From assembly GCA_902775555.1 (NCBI GenBank), contig CACYMQ010000001.1:98338-162337 (forward strand): a DNA stretch of 64,000 bases, in the 5' to 3' direction. Positions 9,139 to 18,069 of this stretch are shown here, one piece after another; positions within the stretch are counted from its first letter, which is position 1, and each line of letters begins with the position of its first letter. Source of the DNA: an uncultured Lachnospiraceae bacterium (GTDB taxonomy: Bacteria; Bacillota; Clostridia; Lachnospirales; Lachnospiraceae). The notes under the pieces are model-generated. The model searched no databases. It was given only the letters and a program-made list of their open reading frames with translations, and was not told the DNA's origin. The position numbers and the translations under genes are program-made.

Positions 9139-9600
9139 TTACATCTGCTTCAGAAGATTTACCATCTCAATGGCGCCAAGGGCACAGTCATAGCCTTTAT
9201 TTCCGGCCTTGGTACCTGCACGCTCCACAGCCTGCTCGATATTGTCCGTGGTAAGGATACCGAACATGACCGGAATCCCTGCTTCCATGGAAACCTGAGC
9301 GATCCCCTTGGATACCTCGGCACATACATAATCATAATGACTGGTCTGTCCGCGGATCACCGCGCCGACACAGATGACTGCATCATATGCTCCGGACAGT
9401 GCCATTTTCTTAGCCACCACCGGGATCTCAAAGGCTCCCGGTACCCAGGCAACCGTAATATCATCCGGATTTACATTATGGCGTACCAGTCCGTCCTCGG
9501 CACCGGCAACCAGCTTGGATACGATAAATTCATTAAAACGGGCAGCTACGATACCGACCCTGATCCCTTCTGCTACTACATTTCCTTCGATCTTCTTCAT
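9139..9600 (-). CDS. ribH: 6,7-dimethyl-8-ribityllumazine synthase
   Basis: 153 residues, exact family size. It condenses ribitylaminouracil with dihydroxybutanone phosphate to lumazine in riboflavin synthesis, usually as a 60-mer or pentamer. Visible are [10 protein letters not shown] near the start, [15 protein letters not shown], and [14 protein letters not shown] with the proton-relay His. TTAGGAG gives a good ribosome-binding site. It is fourth in ribD-ribE-ribBA-ribH, separated from ribBA by a 109-nt gap that holds a dispersed repeat. Confidence 0.97.
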   Translation of the reverse strand: MKKIEGNVVAEGIRVGIVAARFNEFIVSKLVAGAEDGLVRHNVNPDDITVAWVPGAFEIPVVAKKMALSGAYDAVICVGAVIRGQTSHYDYVCAEVSKGIAQVSMEAGIPVMFGILTTDNIEQAVERAGTKAGNKGYDCALGAIEMVNLLKQM

Positions 9601-9636
9601 GTTTTTCTCCTAACAATCTAAAACTTGTACGTTTAA

Positions 9637-9702
9637 GATCCTTCGTCGCTTACGCTCCTCAGGATGACAAGAGGCCTGTCATTCTGAGCGAAGCGAAGAA
9701 TC
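9637..9702. repeat. Dispersed palindromic repeat, copy 1 (ribBA-ribH gap)
   Basis: Right half contains GAGCGAAGCGAAGAATC; the left half is its degenerate inverse complement (GATCCTTCG...CAGGATGACA). Together they form an imperfect hairpin of about 60 nt inside the riboflavin operon. Related copies are in uvrC (22936-23111) and at 28638-28724. Confidence 0.75.
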
Positions 9703-9709
9703 TTTCTTT

Positions 9710-10912
9710 CTACACATCCTCCAGAATGTGGCCCATCTTCTCCTTCTTGGTCTTCAGGTAGAACAGATCATAGGTGGAGGGAGCAACCTCAATGGGCACT
9801 CTCTCGATGATCTCAAGCCTGTAACCGGCAAGTCCGTAGATCTTCGACGGGTTATTGGTCAGAAGACGCATCTTCCGTACCCCAAGATCCACCAGGATCT
9901 GGGTCCCTATGGTATAATCTCTGGCATCCTCAGGGAACCCGAGCTCCAGATTTGCTTCCACCGTATCCCGTCCCAGGTCCTGCAGAGCATAGGCGCGGAT
10001 CTTGTTGATCAGGCCGATCCCCCGGCCCTCCTGCCGCATATAGAGCAGGACTCCTCTTCCTTCGGCGGCGATCTGCTTCATGGCTGCATCCAGCTGCTGG
10101 CCGCAGTCACATTTCAATGAACCGAATGCATCTCCGGTAAGGCACTCCGAATGGACTCTTACCAGCACCGGAGAACCGTCTGACACATCCCCCATGGTAA
10201 GCGCCACATGATGCTCCCCGTTCAGCTTATTGATATATCCGTGTATCGTAAAGTTCCCGTATTTCGTAGGGAGTTTGGCCTTCGTCACCTCTTCGACAAA
10301 AACCTCATGCTCCTTCCGGTACTGAACCAGTTTCTCGATCGTACTGATCTTCAGACCATGCTCCCGTGCAAATGCCACCAGATCGTCATAACGGGCCATG
10401 GTCCCGTCATCCTTCATGATCTCACAGCAGAGACCGACGGGCTGAAGTCCGGCGATCCTGCAGAGATCCACGGTTGCTTCCGTATGACCGTTCCGTTCAA
10501 TGACTCCGCCGGGTTTTGCTTCCAAAGGAAACATATGACCCGGTCTCCGGAAATCATCCTTTCCGGCATCCTTCGAAGCAAAGGCTCTGGCTGTGATGCC
10601 CCGTTCCTCCGCCGAGATTCCCGTGGTCGTGGATACATGATCCACAGATACGGAAAATGCGGTACAGTGATTGTCTGTATTTACGATGCACATCTGGGGC
10701 AGATTGTACCGGTCGGAATAAGAAGCATCCATCGGCATACAGATCAGCCCTCTGGCATATTTGGCCATAAAATTGACGTTCTCTGTGGTCGCGAATTCTG
10801 CCGCACAGATCACGTCTCCCTCATTCTCCCGATCTTCATCATCCATGATCACCACCGGACGTCCCGCCCGAAGCTCCTCCAGGATTTCATCGATCGTATT
10901 CATTTCTGACAT
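9710..10912 (-). CDS. ribBA: Bifunctional 3,4-dihydroxy-2-butanone 4-phosphate synthase / GTP cyclohydrolase II
   Basis: 400 residues. The N-terminal DHBP synthase domain shows the metal/substrate loop [10 protein letters not shown] and [15 protein letters not shown]; it makes dihydroxybutanone phosphate from ribulose 5-phosphate. The C-terminal GTP cyclohydrolase II domain (from about residue 205) has zinc ligands in [18 protein letters not shown] and the GRGIGL loop; it opens the GTP ring. Start at 10912 is preferred over the ATG three codons on because GGAGG is 4 nt upstream. It follows ribE by 36 nt. Confidence 0.97.
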   Translation of the reverse strand: MSEMNTIDEILEELRAGRPVVIMDDEDRENEGDVICAAEFATTENVNFMAKYARGLICMPMDASYSDRYNLPQMCIVNTDNHCTAFSVSVDHVSTTTGISAEERGITARAFASKDAGKDDFRRPGHMFPLEAKPGGVIERNGHTEATVDLCRIAGLQPVGLCCEIMKDDGTMARYDDLVAFAREHGLKISTIEKLVQYRKEHEVFVEEVTKAKLPTKYGNFTIHGYINKLNGEHHVALTMGDVSDGSPVLVRVHSECLTGDAFGSLKCDCGQQLDAAMKQIAAEGRGVLLYMRQEGRGIGLINKIRAYALQDLGRDTVEANLELGFPEDARDYTIGTQILVDLGVRKMRLLTNNPSKIYGLAGYRLEIIERVPIEVAPSTYDLFYLKTKKEKMGHILEDV

Positions 10913-10948
10913 ATCTCCTCCGTGGCAAAGACATCCGTCCTGCCTGAA

Positions 10949-11632
10949 TTAGTTAAAACCATGGTCGGTAAGAAAATCCATGGTCAGTCCCCTATTCCGG
11001 TTCCCTTTGTCCTCCGGCTCCTTCTGGCTCTCCTGCCTGACCGGACCGTAGCCCAGAAGACGTTCCACGTACTTACCTATGATATCATTTTCCAGATTCA
11101 CGGGATCCCCGACCCGCTTTTGGGAAAGCGTTGTCACATCCCTGGTATGAGGGATCACGGACACCTGAAAACTCCTGTCATCCACCGATACCACCGTAAG
11201 ACTGATGCCGTCGATGGCGATGGAACCTTTTTCCACAATATATCGAAGCAGTTTATCCTCTGCTTCGATCTTATACCATACGGCATTATCCTCCGGTCGG
11301 ATCGAAAGGATCCGACCGGTGCCGTCTATATGACCTGATACGATATGCCCGCCCAGACGATCCCCTGCGGCAAGCGCCCTTTCCAGATTCAGGGGTGCTC
11401 CGACGGACAACTGTCCCAAAGTGGATCTGTGCAGCGTCTCTGCCATAACATCCGCCGTGAAGCTGTTACTCTGCAGAGATGTAACCGTGAGGCATACTCC
11501 GTTGACCGCAATACTGTCCCCTACCCTGGTCCCCTGCAGAACCTTTGCGGCAGAAATGGTAAGAACTGCGGAAACACTGCCTTTCTTTACGGAAAGAAGC
11601 TTTCCTCTTTCCTCTACGATCCCGGTAAACAA
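10949..11632 (-). CDS. ribE: Riboflavin synthase, alpha chain
   Basis: About 227 residues with two homologous lumazine-binding barrels. Dismutates two lumazines to riboflavin. I start at TTG 11632, giving the canonical MFTGIVEERG; GAGGAG lies 10 nt upstream. An in-frame GTG at 11641 leaves only one nt between it and that site. The start is one nt beyond the ribD stop, so the genes are coupled. The barrel repeats are seen as AVNGVCLTV...MAETLHRSTLG and AIDGISLTVV...VIPHTRDVTTL. The C-terminal tail is Arg/Glu-rich. Confidence 0.95.
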   Translation of the reverse strand: MFTGIVEERGKLLSVKKGSVSAVLTISAAKVLQGTRVGDSIAVNGVCLTVTSLQSNSFTADVMAETLHRSTLGQLSVGAPLNLERALAAGDRLGGHIVSGHIDGTGRILSIRPEDNAVWYKIEAEDKLLRYIVEKGSIAIDGISLTVVSVDDRSFQVSVIPHTRDVTTLSQKRVGDPVNLENDIIGKYVERLLGYGPVRQESQKEPEDKGNRNRGLTMDFLTDHGFN

Positions 11633-11633
11633 A

Positions 11634-13079
11634 TCAGTCACGCTCCTCGATATTGAAGGGATTCAGATCCGCCGAAAGGACCTCTGTCACGATCCTTGTC
11701 TCCAATTCCACCGGAGGTGCATCATCCTCATCCTCCTGAGGTGCATGTGCCGGAATAGAATCCGCTTCCGTCCATCCTTCATCCGAAGCGGATGAAGCGT
11801 CATCCTTTACACCGGGGATTTCTTCCATGGTGATGGGCTTGGAGGCCTGCTTGGACTGTTCATCCACATTTGTAAATCCCTCGGGGACTGCGGGTGCCGG
11901 TGTAGCCTGAATATGCGCGATCGGACGGGGTTCCGCCGTCTCCACATCCATCGGTTCATCCTCTTCCTCGGGCTCTTCACCTACGATATAACGGGCATAG
12001 ATATCTCCGCCGGGAAGGACCTCTGACTCCACCAGATGAAGCGGAAGTGCATCCTCTACAAAGTTAACGCCCTCACCCTCAACGGGAGTCATGGCCGTGA
12101 TACCACCAAAGATCTTGGGTGCGGTAAAGATAACAACCTCATTGACAAGCCCGTCACTCAGAAGACTCCAGGACAGATTTCCTCCACCCTCGGACATGAT
12201 ACCGCTGATCTCCATCTCACCCAGCTTGTCCATCAGGGCTTCCAGATCGATATGTCCATCCTTCTCCGGGATCAGGAGCACATTTACACCTGCTTCCTCC
12301 AGCTTCGGAACCTTCTCTTTTGCATCATCGGAGAGACGCTCGCTTGCAGCAACATATGTCCCGATCTTGCTTGCAGTCTGTACCACCTTGGAATCAAGCG
12401 GGATCTGAAGATGTGTATCACAGATGATACGCAGCGGCGTACGATCCTTCTGACGGCGGTTATCCAGCATGGGATCATCCGCAAGAACCGTACCGATACC
12501 TACAATGATCGCAGGATACTGATTTCTCATACCGCGAACACGTCCGCGGGCAAAATCACCGGATATATAACGGCTGGCACCTGTGGTAGTTGCGATCTTG
12601 CCGTCCAGTGTCATGGCATACTTCAATACGATATACGGACGCTTTGTGGTGATATAGTGGAAATATACCGGATTCAGCGCATCACATTCCTTCCTCATGC
12701 AGCCGGTCACCACCTCAACTCCATGCTGACGAAGGGTCCATACGCCTCTTCCGTTTACCTTCGGATTCGGATCCATGGAACCGACATAAACCGTGCGGAT
12801 TCCCTGATCCAGGATCGCTGCGGTACAGGGCGGCTGTTTGCCGGAATGTGCGCAGGGCTCCAGAGTCACATACATTTCTGCTCCTCTGGCAGACTCTGTC
12901 AGACTGTTGATGGCTTCACGCTCGGCGTGGGGCATGCCGTAACCGGTGTGATATCCTTCTCCGATGATCTTCCCATCCTTAACGATCACCGCACCTACCA
13001 AAGGATTGGGGTCAACCCTTCCTACACCCAGCTTGGCCAGCTTGATCGCACGTTCCATGTACTTTGCATCGTATGCCAT
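11634..13079 (-). CDS. ribD: RibD deaminase/reductase with acidic C-terminal extension
   Basis: 481 residues; ordinary RibD is about 360-370. The deaminase domain has zinc ligands His51 (HAERE, with Glu53), Cys76 and Cys85 (EPCAHSGKQPPCTAAI); the reductase domain follows from about 145 (VLKYAMTLDGKIAT...GGGNLSWSLL). Residues about 368-481 are an extra tail rich in Glu, Asp, Pro and Ala, apparently disordered. Start at 13079 (MAYDAKYMER) is chosen because GAGGAGG lies 7 nt upstream; the ATG at 13097 overlaps that site. A terminator lies directly upstream and no FMN riboswitch fits before the gene. Confidence 0.95.
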   Translation of the reverse strand: MAYDAKYMERAIKLAKLGVGRVDPNPLVGAVIVKDGKIIGEGYHTGYGMPHAEREAINSLTESARGAEMYVTLEPCAHSGKQPPCTAAILDQGIRTVYVGSMDPNPKVNGRGVWTLRQHGVEVVTGCMRKECDALNPVYFHYITTKRPYIVLKYAMTLDGKIATTTGASRYISGDFARGRVRGMRNQYPAIIVGIGTVLADDPMLDNRRQKDRTPLRIICDTHLQIPLDSKVVQTASKIGTYVAASERLSDDAKEKVPKLEEAGVNVLLIPEKDGHIDLEALMDKLGEMEISGIMSEGGGNLSWSLLSDGLVNEVVIFTAPKIFGGITAMTPVEGEGVNFVEDALPLHLVESEVLPGGDIYARYIVGEEPEEEDEPMDVETAEPRPIAHIQATPAPAVPEGFTNVDEQSKQASKPITMEEIPGVKDDASSASDEGWTEADSIPAHAPQEDEDDAPPVELETRIVTEVLSADLNPFNIEERD

Positions 13080-13097
13080 AAGTAACCTCCTCTTCAT

Positions 13098-13126
13098 AAA
13101 AAGCCCCGAAGGATCCGGGGCTTTTT
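13098..13126 (-). terminator. Terminator between the Sel1 protein gene and ribD
   Basis: Perfect 11-bp arms AAAAAGCCCCG/CGGGGCTTTTT with a 7-nt loop, 3 nt after the stop of the Sel1 gene. The U-run leads into the ribD ribosome-binding site within a few bases. It could also work as an attenuator for ribD. Confidence 0.85.
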
Positions 13127-13128
13127 AA

Positions 13129-15849
13129 TTAATCTCCTGATTTGCCGATAGACAGGAATCCGCCCTCATTTGCACGAAGCAGAACTGACAGACCGATATC
13201 CCTTCTGTTACCATCCTCCGCAACATAGATCTCACCTGTCTCAACCAGAGACTTGGATATCTTGGTAACCTCTTCCTTGAACTGCATCATCTGACGACGA
13301 TCCTTGGAGGACAGTTTGAAGAGGTACTGGTTCTTGGAACTGATCAGCAGGATGCTGAAGGAGTGAATATTGTTCTTTGACTCCTTCATTCCGGAACCGA
13401 TCATCCGGGAATTTGCAATAATGATCTCAGCCGAATCATCCGGAAGATACTCGGAAAGGATCAGCTTGTAGATCTTCAGATAATCATCCTCGGAGTCAAC
13501 CTTTACCGGCAGCTCCGCTACGGCAAACTCGATCACCGAATCCGCCAGCGTGATGGTACCGCCGTCATCATTGATGGTAGCACCACAGGTCTTGGGGATC
13601 AGCAGCCGGAAGAACTTGTTCTCAATGACCTTCTCATCCTTGGAAGGCTCTGCGATCACAAGATCCGGATACTTCTTCTCGAGCTTGTTCATGGAAATGA
13701 TGGCATTCTCGTCCCCTGTCTCGGCAAGCTCGATCAGATGCTGATAAAGCTCTGAGATGGCCGGCGTACGATAGCCTACAAGTTCAACGATCTTATCAAC
13801 TGCAGGGACATGACCCATGGCAGCATTCTGAAGATAGAGCTTGATCAGATTCTCGGTGGTCTCACCCTTGGACTCCTTATACTGGATCACCTTGAACAGA
13901 TTCTCCTTATCGAAGTCTTCATAGTTCTGATCAAATGCCTTCTCGAAGAACTCCATGCTCTTCTTCTCACCTGTGAACTCAGGATCACGTTCCTGACGCT
14001 CATAGATCTTCGCAAGCTCATAGGCAGCCTGCGTACTTCCCAGATTCAGCGCCTCCTGGAAGGCCTTCTCGATCTCGTAGTTTGTAGCGATATAGAATAC
14101 CTGACTCTGCTTCATCAGGGCGACCTTTAAAGCGGTAGCGGCGCTTCCGGCCTCTACTGCACGATCCCACTTCTCAACTGCAGTCTGCAGGTTCTCACCC
14201 TTCAGCTCCTTGATATCCTTGATGTATGCATCCGCCTCAACGATACCGTTCTTCTGAGCTTCCAGGAAATAGGTCATGGCCTTGTCCCCGTCACGCTGTG
14301 TACGGAGCAGTCCGTAATAATAGAAACGTCCCAGATAGAAGGACACACGCTTATGTCCCAGACGATGGGCATTCTCGTACCAGTTCAGGGCCTTCATGTA
14401 ATCCTTCTGCTGCTGGTCATAGATATTACCGATCAGGAATGCCAGATCCGGATCCTTCGTAGCTTCAAACAGCTGCTTTGCGTAGCTGATGGTCTTTTCG
14501 ATATCCCGGTAAGGCGAATCATTATCGTAATACAGATCGATCAGAAGGTAACTTGCCTTGATGGAGCCTTCCTTCAGAGCCTGCTTGGCTGCCGTCATGG
14601 CACCCTCATAATCCTCCAGATAGTAGCAGTATACAGCCTCACTGTAGTACTGATTATCCTTCCGGTTCAGTGACTGGTCACTGACACGGGTCGGTGCAAC
14701 AAATGCGAAGGAGTTGGCAGTCTCGAAGATGATCTCCTCATACTGCTCGATGATCTCCATGGTCGCGCAGACGAAGCGCATGCAGGCCAGACGCCGTCCG
14801 GAATAGAAGGCGAAGGTAACGATACCTTTGTTCATGGCTTTATGATAGAAGGTCGTGCAGATACCGTCCGAATACTCGGTGATATACGGCTTCAGCTGCA
14901 GTTCCTCATCAAATGCGTCATTGCAGTACCGAAGATAATTCTCAAGCGTCTTCTTGGAATCTCTCGGGATACTGTCATAACTTACATACATTGCGAAATC
15001 ACGATATGTGATACTGGGTGCGTAGTATTCCTCATCCGTTTCCTCATTGATGGTCTTTACCCAGTCCTTCGGAAGCTTATGGATATATCCGTCTACCTGA
15101 TTGTGAACATAGGTATACTGATACTGGAGCTTTGCGGGATCGATGGCCTTGTAACGGGGCTCCTTCCCTTTCTCCTTCCGCTTCTCGGCGATCTCGGAAT
15201 ACAGCTTGTCCTTCTCTTCAAACTCCAGACTGTCCGTATGCTTGGAAGCATAATCCACGCGTTCAAAAGCGGCTACGGCCTTGGAATCGCCCATATCCGC
15301 CAGTTTCTTATACCACGACATGGCCTTTTCCAGATCAACCGGTATAACAAACTCACTCTTGTTTCCATACTGGTCGATACGGGAAAGACCGTTCTCATAG
15401 ATAGATCCCAGCTTCATATATGCAGACTTTACGCCGCGCTGGGTGGATTTTTCGAAAAATGTGATGGCTTTTGAGAAGTTCTGCGCCTCCAGGTACATTT
15501 CCGCCGTCTTATAGGTGGATTCCCCGTCATTCGTCTGATTCGTATACTTCTCCAGATAGGTTGCTGCCTTATTGAGGTCGCGATCGACTTTCGCGTTCTT
15601 AAAGACACCGGTCTCATAGAAGCCGCTGAGTATCTTCAGTGCATCCAGACCCAGATTCTTGTACTGCTGATCCATGATGCCGATATCGGCGATCTTCTCC
15701 AGGATCTCCACAGCCTCGGTTCCGTTGGCATTCTCCATCAGGTTCATGGCCTTGTCATACTGAAGCTCTACGCTGCTTTTGTTTGACTTGGGCTTACCGA
15801 TGTTTTTAATGATCGGTATATGCTCTTTTAAATTGCTGAAAAATCCCAT
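13129..15849 (-). CDS. Large cytosolic Sel1/TPR-repeat protein, function unknown
   Basis: 906 residues, no signal peptide or membrane helix. Sel1-like helical repeats are plain at about 80-200 (AMSWYKKLADMGDSKAVAAF) and 400-650 (ALNWYENAHRLGHKRVSFYLGRFYYYGL, AMTYFLEAQKNG). Between them (about 240-390) and at the end (about 735-880) lie two beta-rich segments (for example GYIHKLPKDWVKT..., FFRLLIPKTCGAT...) that resemble each other in layout and could be PsbP/DUF1795-like domains; that is inference from pattern. It has its own promoter and terminator, so it is monocistronic. Sel1 proteins usually scaffold complexes; no partner is evident. Confidence 0.75.
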   Translation of the reverse strand: MGFFSNLKEHIPIIKNIGKPKSNKSSVELQYDKAMNLMENANGTEAVEILEKIADIGIMDQQYKNLGLDALKILSGFYETGVFKNAKVDRDLNKAATYLEKYTNQTNDGESTYKTAEMYLEAQNFSKAITFFEKSTQRGVKSAYMKLGSIYENGLSRIDQYGNKSEFVIPVDLEKAMSWYKKLADMGDSKAVAAFERVDYASKHTDSLEFEEKDKLYSEIAEKRKEKGKEPRYKAIDPAKLQYQYTYVHNQVDGYIHKLPKDWVKTINEETDEEYYAPSITYRDFAMYVSYDSIPRDSKKTLENYLRYCNDAFDEELQLKPYITEYSDGICTTFYHKAMNKGIVTFAFYSGRRLACMRFVCATMEIIEQYEEIIFETANSFAFVAPTRVSDQSLNRKDNQYYSEAVYCYYLEDYEGAMTAAKQALKEGSIKASYLLIDLYYDNDSPYRDIEKTISYAKQLFEATKDPDLAFLIGNIYDQQQKDYMKALNWYENAHRLGHKRVSFYLGRFYYYGLLRTQRDGDKAMTYFLEAQKNGIVEADAYIKDIKELKGENLQTAVEKWDRAVEAGSAATALKVALMKQSQVFYIATNYEIEKAFQEALNLGSTQAAYELAKIYERQERDPEFTGEKKSMEFFEKAFDQNYEDFDKENLFKVIQYKESKGETTENLIKLYLQNAAMGHVPAVDKIVELVGYRTPAISELYQHLIELAETGDENAIISMNKLEKKYPDLVIAEPSKDEKVIENKFFRLLIPKTCGATINDDGGTITLADSVIEFAVAELPVKVDSEDDYLKIYKLILSEYLPDDSAEIIIANSRMIGSGMKESKNNIHSFSILLISSKNQYLFKLSSKDRRQMMQFKEEVTKISKSLVETGEIYVAEDGNRRDIGLSVLLRANEGGFLSIGKSGD

Positions 15850-15911
15850 GCTGTGTCTTCCTCCACGTTATTGTAACCTGCACTAAAAATAAACGGATAA
15901 AATCCACTATA

Positions 15912-15940
15912 TTCTATCATAAAAGGTTAAAATGTGCAAG
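15912..15940 (-). promoter_or_regulatory. Sigma-A promoter for the Sel1/TPR protein gene
   Basis: Minus strand: TTGCAC (15935-15940), 17-bp spacer, TAGAAT (15912-15917), about 63 bp before the start codon, just beyond the stop of the HPr-like gene. Confidence 0.75.
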
Positions 15941-15945
15941 AATTC

Positions 15946-16203
15946 TTAAGCAACCGGGCTCATATAATCAACAATGGCAGTGACTGCTTCTTCCTCGTCC
16001 GGACCGGCAGCCTCCACTTCGATCTCCTCGTCATTGCAAAGAGACAGACTCATCATTCCCATGATGCTTTTTGCATTGATCTTCTTGTCTCCGGAGATCA
16101 GGAAGATCCTGCTCTCGTACTGGCTCGCGGTCTGAACGATCTCGGCAACCGGACGTGCCTCCGAGTAACTGGGTAAATGAATCGTACATTTCTTGGTCGT
16201 CAT
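15946..16203 (-). CDS. HPr-like (Crh-like) regulator lacking His15
   Basis: 85 residues with the full HPr fold. Aligned to HPr without gaps, position 15 is Glu (SEARP; HPr has HARP), while Ser46 in KSIMGMMSL is kept. The protein therefore cannot accept phosphate from enzyme I but should be a substrate of HPr kinase, as for B. subtilis Crh, which has Gln15. The place after whiA is also that of crh in Bacillus. TAAGGAG precedes the start; the gap from whiA is 11 nt. Function inferred: a Ser46-P signalling partner, for example of CcpA. Confidence 0.88.
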   Translation of the reverse strand: MTTKKCTIHLPSYSEARPVAEIVQTASQYESRIFLISGDKKINAKSIMGMMSLSLCNDEEIEVEAAGPDEEEAVTAIVDYMSPVA

Positions 16204-16214
16204 AGTATCTCTCC

Positions 16215-17168
16215 TTACTTCTTCCTTTGTATATCACTCACAGCCTGCCGGAATTCCTCCGGATGTGCTGCCAGTTCACTGATCTTACGAAGCCGGTGAT
16301 TGACACCCGACTTCCCCAGGGGCGGATCCATCATCTCCCCCAGCTCCTTCAGGGACAGATCCGGATTCTCCAGCCGGACCCTTGCCAGTTGCTGCAGACC
16401 TGAAGGCAGGTTCTGCAATCCGATGGTTTCTTCGATCCGCCGTATCTCCTCGATCTGACGGATCGCCGCATTTGCGGTCTTTGTGATATTTGCGGTATCA
16501 CAGTTGACTTCCCGGTTGATATTGTTACGGATCCCCTTCAGGATCCTGATATTCTCAAATTCCATCATTGCTGCGGACGCGCCCATCTGACCCAGCGTCT
16601 CACTGATACCGTCCGCATCCTTGATATATACCACCTGACTGTATCTTCTCTCCGTCACACGCCCTTCCACATCAAATGAGGCAAGAGCCTGCAGCACCTG
16701 TCCGGTCACGCTGTCCCTGTCCGTTACGATCTCCATCTGATACTGCGTCTCGGGATTTGATACCGAACCCGCAGCCAGAAATGCGCCTCTCAGGAAGGCG
16801 ATCCTGCAGCAGTTCCGGGAAAGAACGATATCATCCACATCCAGCCGGTCCTCCAGCTCCTTCAGCTTCAGGGTTTCAAACATCCTTCGGATGAGCTCAG
16901 GGTCGTAGATCCGGATCCTGGCTCCCTCCTGTGCTCTCGGAACGATCTCCAGGTCAGACTCTTCCATGCCGAAAACCAGCTCCAGAAGCCGCCTTACCGT
17001 ATCCACGACTTCATTCTTCTCCATACGAACGGAGAGACACCTTCTTCCGTCCTGCAGCTTCATCTTTCCATCCAGCGAAATGATCCCTGCCAGCATGGCA
17101 ATACGGCAGTGGGGAGCCCTGTCCGTCCTCGTACATAATTCTGCCCTGATTTCCGATGAAAAAGACAT
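16215..17168 (-). CDS. whiA: DNA-binding protein WhiA
   Basis: 317 residues. The N-terminal LAGLIDADG-like homing-endonuclease fold, catalytically dead in this family, shows CRIAFLRGAFLAAGSVSNPE; the C-terminal helix-turn-helix is SLKELGEMMDPPLGKSGVNH. WhiA binds DNA and affects cell division or chromosome organisation in Gram-positive bacteria. I start at 17168 (MSFSSEIRAELC), the canonical start, with AGGGTGA 6 nt upstream; an ATG two codons earlier overlaps the rapZ stop. It is third in murB-rapZ-whiA-hpr-like. Confidence 0.95.
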   Translation of the reverse strand: MSFSSEIRAELCTRTDRAPHCRIAMLAGIISLDGKMKLQDGRRCLSVRMEKNEVVDTVRRLLELVFGMEESDLEIVPRAQEGARIRIYDPELIRRMFETLKLKELEDRLDVDDIVLSRNCCRIAFLRGAFLAAGSVSNPETQYQMEIVTDRDSVTGQVLQALASFDVEGRVTERRYSQVVYIKDADGISETLGQMGASAAMMEFENIRILKGIRNNINREVNCDTANITKTANAAIRQIEEIRRIEETIGLQNLPSGLQQLARVRLENPDLSLKELGEMMDPPLGKSGVNHRLRKISELAAHPEEFRQAVSDIQRKK

Positions 17169-17170
17169 GA

Positions 17171-18049
17171 TCATTCACCCTTGATGATTGTATCCATTCC
17201 GATATCCCTATGGAAAACCCTTACGGAATACGGAAGCTCCTGCAGACGTTCATACAGGTAATTGGCTATGGTCACCGAACGGTGTCTTCCGCCGGTACAG
17301 CCGATAGCCACCACCAGCTGATGCTTTCCTTCGTTCTCCACGAATTTCGGGATCAGGAATTCCAGCATCCCATACAGTTTCTCCAGAAATTCCTCCCCTT
17401 CTCCGGTGCTCATGACATGCGCTCTTACTTCCTCATCATTTCCGGTGTGGTTCTTCAGTTCCGGAACATAATAAGGATTGGGGAGGAAACGAACATCAAA
17501 TACCAGATCCGCATCTCTCGGGATCCCGTTCTTATAGCCGAAGGATACCACGGAGACGATCATATTCGAGTACTCCTTTCCCTTTCCCAGGAGCTTCTTC
17601 ACTTCCTTCTTCAGCTCTCTGGTAAGAAGGCCGGAGGTATCTACGATATAATCCGCGATCTCCCGGAGGAATGCGATCCGTCCTCTCTCCTCGGCGATCC
17701 CGTCCTCAACCCTGCCGCCCCGCGTCAGGGGATGTTCCCGTCTGGTCTCCTTAAAACGTTTCACCAGTTCGGAATCATTGGCATCCAGGAAGAGGATCTC
17801 ATATGTAAAATTGTCATTCTTCAGATTTGCCAGTACCAGAGAGAGATCATCCAGCTTCTTTCCGCTTCGGATATCGATCCCCACGGCAACCTTGTCATAT
17901 TTAAAATTCTGATCCCGTGAGATCTCTGCAAACTTCTCGATCAGCAAAACAGGGAGATTATCCACGCAGAAATACCCGAGATCCTCCATGGTACGAAGAG
18001 CTGTGGACTTTCCTGCCCCGCTCATTCCCGTAACTATGACAAAACGCAT
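17171..18049 (-). CDS. rapZ: RapZ/YvcJ family nucleotide-binding protein
   Basis: 292 residues, full family length. Walker A is GMSGAGKS (residues 8-15); the C-terminal domain carries the CTGGRHRS motif that in E. coli RapZ contributes to RNA or metabolite binding. In Gram-positives (YvcJ) it is an ATPase/GTPase with an unclear role near WhiA and competence. GGGGGAG precedes the start. It follows murB by 20 nt and overlaps the whiA reading frame by 4 nt if the earlier whiA ATG is used. Confidence 0.95.
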   Translation of the reverse strand: MRFVIVTGMSGAGKSTALRTMEDLGYFCVDNLPVLLIEKFAEISRDQNFKYDKVAVGIDIRSGKKLDDLSLVLANLKNDNFTYEILFLDANDSELVKRFKETRREHPLTRGGRVEDGIAEERGRIAFLREIADYIVDTSGLLTRELKKEVKKLLGKGKEYSNMIVSVVSFGYKNGIPRDADLVFDVRFLPNPYYVPELKNHTGNDEEVRAHVMSTGEGEEFLEKLYGMLEFLIPKFVENEGKHQLVVAIGCTGGRHRSVTIANYLYERLQELPYSVRVFHRDIGMDTIIKGE

Positions 18050-18069
18050 TCCGACTCCCCCTCTCCTTG

